In this document: positions 1 through 5,711 of the stretch, piece by piece | Numbering within the stretch: the stretch's first letter is position 1 | How the letters are laid out: each line of letters begins with the position of its first letter | Assembly: GCA_005776735.1 (NCBI GenBank) | Contig: SXOM01000639.1 | Span: 1-7,376 of the forward strand | DNA length: 7,376 nucleotides | Source: Pseudomonadota bacterium | GTDB taxonomy: Bacteria; Myxococcota_A; UBA796; SXON01 | Direction: 5' to 3' | Program-made: the position numbers and the translations under genes | The notes under the pieces: generated by a model | What the model was told of the DNA's origin: nothing | Databases searched by the model: none | The model's input: the letters and a program-made list of their open reading frames with translations, nothing else

Positions 1-118
1 CACTGTCCGGCCGGAAGTCGTCACGGATGACCGAGCCGAACAGGGCGAGGCGCTCGATGCGCCAACGACGGCACAGGCTGGCGAGCGGGGCGGGGGCGAG
101 GGTGACGTGGGGCTGCAT
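1..118 (-). CDS. MNT-domain nucleotidyltransferase, N-terminal part (runs off left edge)
   Basis: Read on the minus strand, ATG at 118-116 opens 39 codons that are still open at the window edge. The peptide ends in ERLALFGSVIRDDFRPDS. This matches the start of the DNA polymerase beta-like minimal nucleotidyltransferase (MNT) fold: a short helix, then a beta strand, then the GS motif (G28-S29) and R-x-DF-x-P-x-S. The catalytic Asp-x-Asp pair would follow at once, beyond the edge. Stand-alone proteins of this kind are commonly antitoxins of HEPN/MNT toxin-antitoxin pairs, where they AMPylate the HEPN toxin; a chromosomal enzyme of another role is possible. A HEPN partner, if any, would lie downstream, outside the window. 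The frame is open upstream to a TAA at 229-227, but that stretch has no ATG or GTG start, so ATG 118 is preferred. No clear ribosome site is seen. The family call is firm from the motif; the biological role is inference. Confidence 0.8.
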   Translation of the reverse strand, partial: MQPHVTLAPAPLASLCRRWRIERLALFGSVIRDDFRPDS

Positions 119-461
119 GAGACCAGGCTCTGGCTCAGCTTGGCGCCGCCCCCGCGCATCGCCCAGTTGGGCCGCCTCGATGTGCGCTACCGGACTATTG
201 AAGACCGGATCGACGCGCGCCGTCGGTTAGGCGTCTCCGAGTGGGATCCCTTCGTCATCACCGCTCGCCCAGAAGGTGCCTGCCCTCCGCTGGAACGCGG
301 TCACCGGGGTGGAGGACTGGATGAACGCGGAGGTACCCGGCTCCGGCCTGGTGAACCCCGTGATCGAGGACCTCGAGTGGGCGGCCTTCGATGGGTACAC
401 CAACCGCTTCTACGTCGGAACCAACGGGAACGGCGGGCTCCAGGGGGATGTGGGGTGGTGA
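107..461 (+). pseudogene. short unknown gene, apparently frameshifted near 274
   Basis: Two adjacent plus-strand stretches look coding but lie in different frames. From about 107 to 275 the frame beginning at GTG 107 has high G/C third positions and a protein-like reading (for example RLGVSEWDPFVITARPE). From 276 to the TGA at 459-461 the next frame is strongly coding, with nearly all third positions G or C (WNAVTGVEDWMNAEVPG, then GYTNRFYVGTNGNGG). In that second frame the only early starts are GTG 276, with no spaced ribosome site, and ATG 321. Removing one G in agaaggtg (271-278) would join the two parts into one protein of about 118 residues. This could be a decayed gene, a sequencing error, or a small gene starting at 276. 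The product was not recognised. The 5' end as drawn overlaps the divergent nucleotidyltransferase start by 12 bases. The stop overlaps the next gene's GTG by four bases, so the 3' part at least is probably translated or recently was. Confidence 0.4.
442..448 (+). promoter_or_regulatory. ribosome binding site for the FG-GAP protein
   Basis: AGGGGGA lies nine bases before GTG 458 and six before GTG 455. It supports starting the FG-GAP protein here rather than at the distant GTG 107, although the frame is open all the way upstream. The site sits inside the 3' end of the preceding coding stretch, as expected for coupled genes. Confidence 0.5.
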
Positions 462-2182
462 CGCTCCTCCTCCTCGGCTGCGGGGGCGCGCCCGACCTCT
501 CGGTCGCGCCCCCGGCGAACGAGTGGTCCGCCGACACCCCGGCGGGCCCGGTCGATGACACCGCCCACACGGGCGACCCCACGCTCGACACCGGCGACAC
601 CGGAGCCGACACCGCCGGCGACACCGGCCCTGTGGGCACGGACAGCGACGGTGACGGCGTGACCGTGGAGGGGGGTGACTGCGACGACGGCAACCCGTGG
701 GTGTACCCGGGTGCCGAGGAGTGGTGCGACCGGCTAGATCACGACTGCGACGGGGAGCCGCTCGCGGCGGGGGTGTGCGCGAAGGAGCAGGCGGCGGAGC
801 AGCTCTGGACGACCTCGTGGACGCCCGACGCGTCCTGGGCCGACGACGGGGTGTACGTGGCCTTCGGCTGGGCGGGGTTCGCGGGCGATCTCGACGGCGA
901 CGGAAAGAGCGAGGTGCTCGCCAGCTGCGACAACTGCTCCTGGTTCACCACTGGGTCCGGGGGCTCCAACGCCTATCTCCTGCCCGGTGGCACCGCCGGA
1001 CGCGACCTTGAGCCCACGGGCAGGGCGCTCGGTTGGTGGACGGGGAGCGAAGGGTACGTCCCGGGCGCGGTGATGGAACTCGGTGACTGGAATGGGGACG
1101 GCATCCCCGACATGACGATGACGACGGGCGACGATGGCGGCCAAGAGGGCGTGGTGCGCATCCTGTACGGCCCGCCGAGCCGGTGGCCGACCGGGGTGGA
1201 TGCGAGCGCGGCCGCGGACGTGCGCATCTACAGTACCGGAGCCTTCGGCTTCGGGGGGCTGGCCCTGGTGTCCGGGGACTTCGACGGCGACGGCCTCGCG
1301 GACATCGCCGCCGCATCCTACGACAGCCACTGGGGCGGCTGGTCGCCGAACGCGGTGTGGTTACTACGCGGTCGTGCGGACGCCGAAGCCGAGCCGCTCG
1401 TCCGGGACGAGCCGTGGCTCTCGTTGGGCGAGGAGGACGTGGCTGTCCAGGAGTACGTCAACCCCGGAGACCTCGACGGCGACGGCGCGGACGACCTGGT
1501 CCTGAGCACCGCCACGGACGGCGTGTTCGCGTTCGCCGCGGTGGGTGGCGCGGAGCTGCGCGCCGGAGTGGGGGGCGACCTCGCAGACGTGGCCCTTTCG
1601 CGCATGACCGGCGGCGACGCGAACACCGCGTGCATCGCTTCCGCAGGCGACCTCGACGGCGACGGCCTCGCGGACTGGGTCGTGGGTCTGCGCGAGTCGA
1701 CCTACTCCTTCGATGATCCGGGCGCGCTTTACACGATTTCCGGCGGACACCGCACGAGCGGGGACCCAGAGTCGGTCGCCTCCGCCGCCGAAGGATGGTG
1801 GGCGGGGACTGTCGAACGCGCCGTTGGGTATCAGTGTGGCTCCGGCGACATCGACGACGACGGCAGCCCTGAGCTGTTCGTGGAGCGTGCGGACATCGTC
1901 GCGTATCGGGAAAACGACTATCAGTGGGCCGTGGCGCGCACCCAGGGGATGCCAGCACCGGGAGACCCATTTCCCCAGAGCCTGGTACTGCTCCGGCCGT
2001 ACGCGGACGAGGCGTGGCGCTCCCTCTACATGTCCCAGGTTCCCCGGGTCGGTGACTACGACGGCGACGGATTCAACGACATCCTGCTCTCGGGCTACCA
2101 CGAGAGCGACGATCTCGGCATGGGTGGGTTCGTGATCATCCCGGGCTGGGACATCCCGTGGGATGAGGCGAGCTACTGGTGA
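458..2182 (+). CDS. FG-GAP/VCBS beta-propeller surface protein with MopE-like motif, predicted lipoprotein
   Basis: This is a predicted exported or surface-anchored protein of 574 residues; its ligand is unknown. GTG 458 was chosen because it follows AGGGGGA and forms a GTGA overlap with the upstream stop. Residues 3-8 read LLLLGC, a lipobox with Cys8, but the signal is unusually short, so anchoring is uncertain. Residues 34-57 are a DT/DTG-rich linker, typical of disordered surface spacers. Residues 62-107 hold DSDGDGV, DCDDGNPWVYPGAEEWCD and DHDCDG, the Cys/Asp-rich putative metal-binding motif (MopE type) common in Myxococcota. Seven FG-GAP calcium-loop motifs (D-x-D/N-x-D-G or close variants) start at residues 144, 210, 274, 338, 398, 464 and 533. 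They are 60-69 residues apart, as in a seven-bladed integrin-alpha-like propeller. The sixth, DIDDDG, is a variant. Roles in adhesion or carbohydrate binding are known for such folds but are not shown here. The reading frame is intact and ends in ASYW. Confidence 0.85.
   Translation: MTLLLLGCGGAPDLSVAPPANEWSADTPAGPVDDTAHTGDPTLDTGDTGADTAGDTGPVGTDSDGDGVTVEGGDCDDGNPWVYPGAEEWCDRLDHDCDGEPLAAGVCAKEQAAEQLWTTSWTPDASWADDGVYVAFGWAGFAGDLDGDGKSEVLASCDNCSWFTTGSGGSNAYLLPGGTAGRDLEPTGRALGWWTGSEGYVPGAVMELGDWNGDGIPDMTMTTGDDGGQEGVVRILYGPPSRWPTGVDASAAADVRIYSTGAFGFGGLALVSGDFDGDGLADIAAASYDSHWGGWSPNAVWLLRGRADAEAEPLVRDEPWLSLGEEDVAVQEYVNPGDLDGDGADDLVLSTATDGVFAFAAVGGAELRAGVGGDLADVALSRMTGGDANTACIASAGDLDGDGLADWVVGLRESTYSFDDPGALYTISGGHRTSGDPESVASAAEGWWAGTVERAVGYQCGSGDIDDDGSPELFVERADIVAYRENDYQWAVARTQGMPAPGDPFPQSLVLLRPYADEAWRSLYMSQVPRVGDYDGDGFNDILLSGYHESDDLGMGGFVIIPGWDIPWDEASYW
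557..628 (+). repeat. imperfect GACACC(GGC) repeats encoding an Asp/Thr/Gly linker
   Basis: Irregular copies of gacaccggc and close variants encode DT, DTG and ADT units (residues 34-57 of the FG-GAP protein). The repeat separates the N-terminal anchor from the metal-binding motif. Such tracts can change in copy number by slippage. Confidence 0.7.
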
Positions 2183-2218
2183 TCAGCTTAGCGCCCGGCC
2201 GCCCGGCCCCCACCCGGC

Positions 2219-2539
2219 GTGCTGGTCCAGGAGGTGTGTTGGGAGTTTCTCCACGTCGTGACCGATGCGAAGCGTTTCACATCGCCGCTCACGATGGACT
2301 CGGCTCGAACGCTGCTGCTGCCCGTGTGGCAAGCCGTTGAGACGAGCCGGGTGGCGCCGACTCCCGAGGTCGTACCCCGCGTCCTCGAGTTGATGGCGAA
2401 GCACCAGCTTGGGCGGAAGCGGATCCTCGACACGGCCTTGGCCGCAACGCTGGAGCGAGCCGGCGTGCGGCGCCTGGCGACCCCAAATGGCGCGGACTTC
2501 CGGTGCTTCCCATTCATCGAGGTGGTGGAGCCCGCCTGA
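2219..2539 (+). pseudogene. 5'-truncated PIN-domain (VapC-like) toxin
   Basis: The 106 codons read as the C-terminal three quarters of a PIN-domain ribonuclease of the type II toxin-antitoxin (VapC) kind. Near the start, QEVCWEFLHVVT carries the second acidic residue (Glu9). ILDTALAATLERAG gives the third acid (Asp71), and TPNGADFRCFP gives the terminal N-x-x-DF motif (Asn90, Asp93), then EVVEP at the end. PIN toxins are usually about 130-145 residues and begin with a strand ending in a catalytic Asp (DxN/S-LV). That first 35-40 residue segment is absent. The frame is closed 27 bases upstream by TAG (2189-2191), and only a GC-rich junction links it to the FG-GAP gene stop at 2182. The only early start is GTG 2219, without a clear ribosome site. 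Third positions are visibly less G/C-rich than in the kinase gene to the right, hinting at separate origin or decay. No antitoxin gene is recognisable beside it. It is almost certainly inactive as a nuclease. Confidence 0.75.
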
Positions 2540-2821
2540 CCGCGACGAGGATGCTCCGCTCCGCGTACCAGCCGTACGCGGCTTCGAACTCCCCCGGCGG
2601 GCGGCGGGGAGGAACCTACCGGTGCGCGGCACGACGCCGTCGCGCGTCCGCGCAGCCTTCGTCGGCCGAGACGGCTTCGACGCGGCCCGCATCGAGCGCG
2701 TCCGCCCGGCGGGATCTTACTCCCGCTGGTGTCGCCACCGCGACCGCGTCCTTCCTCTCCGCCGCGCGGGACACCCCACCACCCGAAGCGCGGCCGCGGC
2801 GGCGTCCCGGCGGCGGGCGGG
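2540..2821. other. convergent intergenic spacer, no supported gene
   Basis: This spacer lies between the end of the truncated PIN gene and the end of the GHMP kinase gene. Long open frames cross it on both strands, but they are Arg/Ala/Ser/Pro-rich, change character across neighbouring genes and show no recognisable motif, as expected from GC-rich sequence lacking stops. Apart from the hairpins at 2561-2611, nothing was found in it. Confidence 0.6.
2561..2581. terminator. perfect 8-bp hairpin, possible terminator
   Basis: ccgcgtac (2561-2568), a five-base loop, and gtacgcgg (2574-2581) form an uninterrupted GC-rich stem 22 bases after the PIN stop. A second potential stem, ctcccc (2589-2594) with ggggag (2606-2611), follows directly. 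There is no T run, so an intrinsic terminator is not proven. The position between convergent genes is what favours this reading. Confidence 0.35.
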
Positions 2822-3805
2822 TCACACGTTGCACCACACGTCCATCCCGAAGGCCTCGACCCCCAATGCATCGAGCGCGGCGACGCCGGTGCGCACCGCC
2901 GGGTCGTCCGGCGCGTACAGTCCGATGACGGATCCGTCCCCGCCGGCGCCCGAGAACTTGGCCCCGAGCGCGCCGGCCTTCCGGAGCGCGCGCACGGCGC
3001 GCACGAGGCCCGGCGCGTGGAGCTCGGCGAACGCCGGCATCAGCTCTTCCTCGTAGATGTCCTGGCAGGCGTCCATCGAGCCGCCCAGTGCTCGCAGGTC
3101 GCCGTCGAAGAGCGCATCGCGTGCGTGACGTGCCTGCGCGCCGAACCCGTCCAGCGCGCCGCGGACCGCGCCCACCCGGCGCACGCCCTCCCAGTCCCGA
3201 ACCGCCACCTCGCCCCGAAAGTGTCGGCCCAGCGTCGCGAGGATGGCCGCCGTGTCGCGCGGCGCGCGGAAGCTCCCGACCGCGAGCGCCAGGCGGGCAG
3301 GCAGGGGCTCCGCGTCGACCTGGTCGCCGGAGAAGCGAAGGAAGAGCGGCGTCGCCCACGCGCAGGCGAGCGGGTCGAGGCGGCCACACCCGATACCGCA
3401 CACGTCATGCTCGGCGCGGTACGCCAACTCGGCCGCGAGGTCGGGTGGGAGCTCGATCCCGCGCAGGCCGGCGAACGCGCGCGCGAGGGCCACGCACACC
3501 GCCGCCGACGACGAGAACCCGCGGCCGGCCGGGAGCTCCCCCTCGATGTGGACCGCCGCCGTCACCGGGCCGCCGAGCGCGGCGGCGACCACCTGGGCCA
3601 CCGCAGGAACGAAGCGGAGGGGACCCGGGTCGGCGCCCTCGACCCAACTCAACGCGCGACCCTCGAGCACCGCGGTCGCCGATGCCCGCTCGGCCGACCG
3701 GGCGCGCACCCGCACGAAGCGATCCATCGGGACGACAATCGCCGACCCGCCGGCCCAGTCGTTGTGTTCGCCCACCAGGCACACCCGGCCAGGAACCGCG
3801 ATCAC
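2822..3805 (-). CDS. GHMP-family small-molecule kinase (galactokinase-like)
   Basis: This protein of 327 residues should transfer phosphate from ATP to a sugar or other small alcohol in the cytoplasm. All three GHMP motifs are visible. PGRVCLVGEHNDWAGG (residues 5-20) resembles the galactokinase N-terminal signature, where the usual form is GEHTDY. ELPAGRGFSSSAA (90-102) is the ATP-binding P-x3-G-x-S-S-A loop, and GAKFSGAGGDG (281-291) is the C-terminal motif. CGRLDPLA (140-147) places Asp144 where galactokinases keep the catalytic Asp of MDQ. The length is a little short for galactokinase (about 380). The substrate cannot be assigned; heptose, arabinose, glucuronate or mevalonate-type substrates are alternatives. 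GTG 3805 is chosen because GGGAG (3815-3811) precedes it by five bases and it overlaps the stop of the ATP-grasp gene as GTGA. It is the last gene of the minus-strand operon. Confidence 0.85.
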   Translation of the reverse strand: MIAVPGRVCLVGEHNDWAGGSAIVVPMDRFVRVRARSAERASATAVLEGRALSWVEGADPGPLRFVPAVAQVVAAALGGPVTAAVHIEGELPAGRGFSSSAAVCVALARAFAGLRGIELPPDLAAELAYRAEHDVCGIGCGRLDPLACAWATPLFLRFSGDQVDAEPLPARLALAVGSFRAPRDTAAILATLGRHFRGEVAVRDWEGVRRVGAVRGALDGFGAQARHARDALFDGDLRALGGSMDACQDIYEEELMPAFAELHAPGLVRAVRALRKAGALGAKFSGAGGDGSVIGLYAPDDPAVRTGVAALDALGVEAFGMDVWCNV

Positions 3806-4641
3806 GCGCGCTCCCGCAGGGTGTTGACGACCATGTCCGCGAAGCGCGCCGCGGCGTGGGGATGGGCGCGGAAGAACAGCTCGGGCTCGATGAGCTCGAG
3901 CTCCACCAGCTTGGGCCCCCGTTCGGTCTCGATCCAGTCGACGCGTGCGTAGCGGCCGACGTCGGGCGCCGCGTGCAGGACCTCGAGGCTCGCTTCGACG
4001 AGGGCCTCGCTCGGAACCGTGGGCTCGGTGCGCCCCCCGTGCTCCTCGTGCACCAGGAAGCCGCCCCGTGGGGGGTACTTCCTCACGGCGTGACTGTAGA
4101 CCCCATCGAAGAACACGCACGACAGCTCACCACCGTAGACGACATCGTCCAGGAAAGGCTGGACGAAGTAGTCGCCTTCGGGGAGTGACGACAGTCGCAC
4201 CTGCCGGAGCCCGTCGGTGCTGACCCGCAGCGTGTGAGCCCCACCCGCCGAGACCAGGGGCTTGATGACGACCGTCTCGAACCCGGTGGCGGTGGCCACC
4301 TCGGCCAGGTGGTCCCGGGGAACGACGACACTCGGGATGATGTCGATCTCCGCCTCCGCCAACTCCAACAGGTAGCGCTTGTCGGCGTTCCACAGGAGCA
4401 GGGGGAGGGGATTGAACAGCGGGCGTAGTCGGTCCAGGTGGGCGAGGAACTCGACCTTCTGGGACGCGTAGTTCCACGGTGAGCGTACGAACCAGGCCGC
4501 GATCTCCGCGCTGGGGGCTGCGTCCTCCCAGGGGACGAAGCGTACGTCGATCGCCCGGTGGCGCAGCGCGGGGAGGGCGAGGAGGTCGTCCGGAGCACCC
4601 GCGGGGCGCTCGCGGTCGGTCAGGAAGGCGACGGTCGGCAC
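3802..4641 (-). CDS. ATP-grasp ligase, RimK/DcsG-like
   Basis: This 279-residue protein is predicted to be a cytoplasmic ligase that activates a carboxylate as acyl phosphate and joins it to an amine or other nucleophile. Residues 52-58 (VRSPWNY) and 84-90 (WNADKRY) match the N-terminal landmarks of a family of RimK/glutathione-synthetase-like ATP-grasp proteins that, as I recall it, includes the D-cycloserine cyclo-ligase DcsG. VVIKPLVSAGG (124-134) gives the ATP-binding Lys127 and a glycine-rich loop. YFVQPFL (158-164) is the adenine-binding strand, followed by GELSCVFFDG (171-180) and HAVRKYP (184-190). YARVDW (231-236) and VELELIEPELF (246-256) carry the Mg-binding Asp and Glu residues. 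The C-terminal ATP-binding half is complete. GTG 4641 is the first usable start after an in-frame TAG (4653-4651); CTG 4650 is the only alternative and the ribosome site is weak. It lies 20 bases after the metalloprotease gene and overlaps the kinase by four bases. The substrate is unknown. Confidence 0.8.
   Translation of the reverse strand: MPTVAFLTDRERPAGAPDDLLALPALRHRAIDVRFVPWEDAAPSAEIAAWFVRSPWNYASQKVEFLAHLDRLRPLFNPLPLLLWNADKRYLLELAEAEIDIIPSVVVPRDHLAEVATATGFETVVIKPLVSAGGAHTLRVSTDGLRQVRLSSLPEGDYFVQPFLDDVVYGGELSCVFFDGVYSHAVRKYPPRGGFLVHEEHGGRTEPTVPSEALVEASLEVLHAAPDVGRYARVDWIETERGPKLVELELIEPELFFRAHPHAAARFADMVVNTLRERA
3811..3815 (-). promoter_or_regulatory. ribosome binding site for the GHMP kinase
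   Basis: On the minus strand GGGAG stands five bases before GTG 3805 and fixes the kinase start there, at the 4-base overlap, rather than within the long open frame that continues upstream to about 4120. Confidence 0.55.
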
Positions 4642-4661
4642 CGCCGCCAGCTAACGCGACC

Positions 4662-5711
4662 TCAGCCGCGCAGCAGTCGCCCTGTCCCGCCGGTGCTCCC
4701 GGTCACGGGCTTGTGGAGCACCAACTCGCGACCGTGGGCCAGGCCAGCCGACCACGCGGCGTCCCCGCTCTTGACCGTGTACCGCACGCGGTGCGTCGGG
4801 CCGTGGCGGTCGCCGAGGTACGCGCGGGCCTTCGGGTCGCCCACCCAGACCAACCCCTCCGCTTCGCTCCGCTTGGCCCCTTGGTGCAGGCGCTCCTGGA
4901 ACCCGCGCACGACCCCGCTGAAGAAGTGGGCGCGCTGGGTCGGCCCCGCCGTTCTGAGCAGGGTGCGCTCGTTGCGCCACAGGCGCTCCGCGGTGTCGAC
5001 CAGCCAGTCGTGCACCCACGCGGCCATCTCGACGTTCCCGCTGGTCCCGCACACCTCGAGCACGGTGCGCCAGGCATCCACGCCCACGTCGAACACCTGG
5101 ATCCACAACCCCTCGACGAAGAAGTGCTGGATCAACAGCGCCGCCAGTTGCCGCCGCCACGGCGACACCCGGCCGGTGGGCTTGCCCAGGTGGCGCCACG
5201 TGTAGTTGCTCGGCGGCGCTTGGAGGTTGTGCACCAACAAGAGGCGCCGGGCTTCGGTCATCGCCGCTTCGGCCTCGTGCCGATTGTCGCTGCCGGCCAA
5301 CGCCAACAACTTCTCGACTCGACGGTGGACTTTCGCGTCTTCGGCCGAGGGGGTGGGCAGCCCCGCCGCCGTCGCATCGACGCCGAGGCGGGCGCACACC
5401 TGCCGGAACGCCGGGCCGTGGGCGGTCTCGTCGACGGCGCCGAGCACCTCGTGGGCGTACTGGTGCGCGATCTCGTGGCGGAGCACCTCGACGACAACCC
5501 CCCACGGCTGCTGGTGAACGAGCCGCCGGCTCAGGCTGATGGTGCGGGTGCCCAAGGTCCACCGTCCCAACTGTTCGGTCGAGTCGATGAGCTCGAACAG
5601 GGGCTGCTTCAAACCGTCCTTGAGTTGGTGATGGTTGAATCGACGCCACTCGGCCGCCACCGCGCGCAGGAAGCGCGGCTCGAGGTGCCGGGGCCAGTTC
5701 GGCGTGGACAC
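4662..5711 (-). CDS. SprT-like zinc metalloprotease fused to DUF2786
   Basis: This is a soluble 349-residue protein. The N-terminal part (about 10-115) is a SprT-like domain: a leading helix, WTLGTRTISLSRRL (51-64), then HEIAHQYAH (79-87). His79 and His83 are predicted zinc ligands, Glu80 the catalytic base, and His98 in HGPAF the third ligand. SprT/Spartan enzymes cut DNA-protein crosslinks or act as zinc peptidases, but bacterial members are mostly uncharacterised. Residues about 127-165 (HRRVEKLLALAGS, then EAEAAMTEARRLLLVHNL) match DUF2786, a short helical domain of unknown function, and the rest (about 180-335) resembles the region usually attached to it. GTG 5711 directly abuts the TAG of the dehydrogenase gene (5714-5712), so translational coupling is likely; no strong ribosome site is seen. 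Its presence in a metabolic operon is odd, since SprT/DUF2786 proteins often sit in phage or plasmid settings. The family call is firm; the function is not known. Confidence 0.82.
   Translation of the reverse strand: MSTPNWPRHLEPRFLRAVAAEWRRFNHHQLKDGLKQPLFELIDSTEQLGRWTLGTRTISLSRRLVHQQPWGVVVEVLRHEIAHQYAHEVLGAVDETAHGPAFRQVCARLGVDATAAGLPTPSAEDAKVHRRVEKLLALAGSDNRHEAEAAMTEARRLLLVHNLQAPPSNYTWRHLGKPTGRVSPWRRQLAALLIQHFFVEGLWIQVFDVGVDAWRTVLEVCGTSGNVEMAAWVHDWLVDTAERLWRNERTLLRTAGPTQRAHFFSGVVRGFQERLHQGAKRSEAEGLVWVGDPKARAYLGDRHGPTHRVRYTVKSGDAAWSAGLAHGRELVLHKPVTGSTGGTGRLLRG

Noticed and set aside
27..230. 67-codon plus-strand frame at the left edge
   Set aside because: It is opposite the nucleotidyltransferase start for most of its length, is Arg/Ser-rich and has poor third-position bias.
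107..457. N-terminal extension of the FG-GAP protein to GTG 107 (691 residues)
   Set aside because: The extension would place a lipobox at about residue 124 after an Arg-rich, low-quality stretch, and across 276-461 another frame is clearly the coding one. The ribosome site and GTGA overlap favour 458.
2503..2700. Cytidine-deaminase-like look of the plus-strand peptide SAYQPYAASNSPGG
   Set aside because: Only a few residues resemble the family start, no catalytic Cys/His/Glu motifs follow, and the rest is low-complexity Arg/Ala/Ser.
2764..2820. GC-rich cggcgg/cgggac elements after the kinase stop as a terminator
   Set aside because: The best pairing (cgggac with gtcccg) has a loop of about 30 bases and no T run; it is not distinguishable from background.
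2188..2871. Minus-strand frames across the PIN remnant and spacer
   Set aside because: They are antisense to the PIN motifs and show no motif of their own; the composition is that of shadow frames.
3806..4120. N-terminal extension of the kinase to 4120 (432 residues)
   Set aside because: The extra part is antigenic-looking Arg/Gly-rich shadow sequence within the ATP-grasp gene, and the GHMP signature begins right after GTG 3805, which has its own ribosome site.
2729..4188. Long plus-strand frames opposite the GHMP kinase and ATP-grasp genes
   Set aside because: The Arg/Pro/Gly-rich translations lack motifs and mirror the minus-strand genes.
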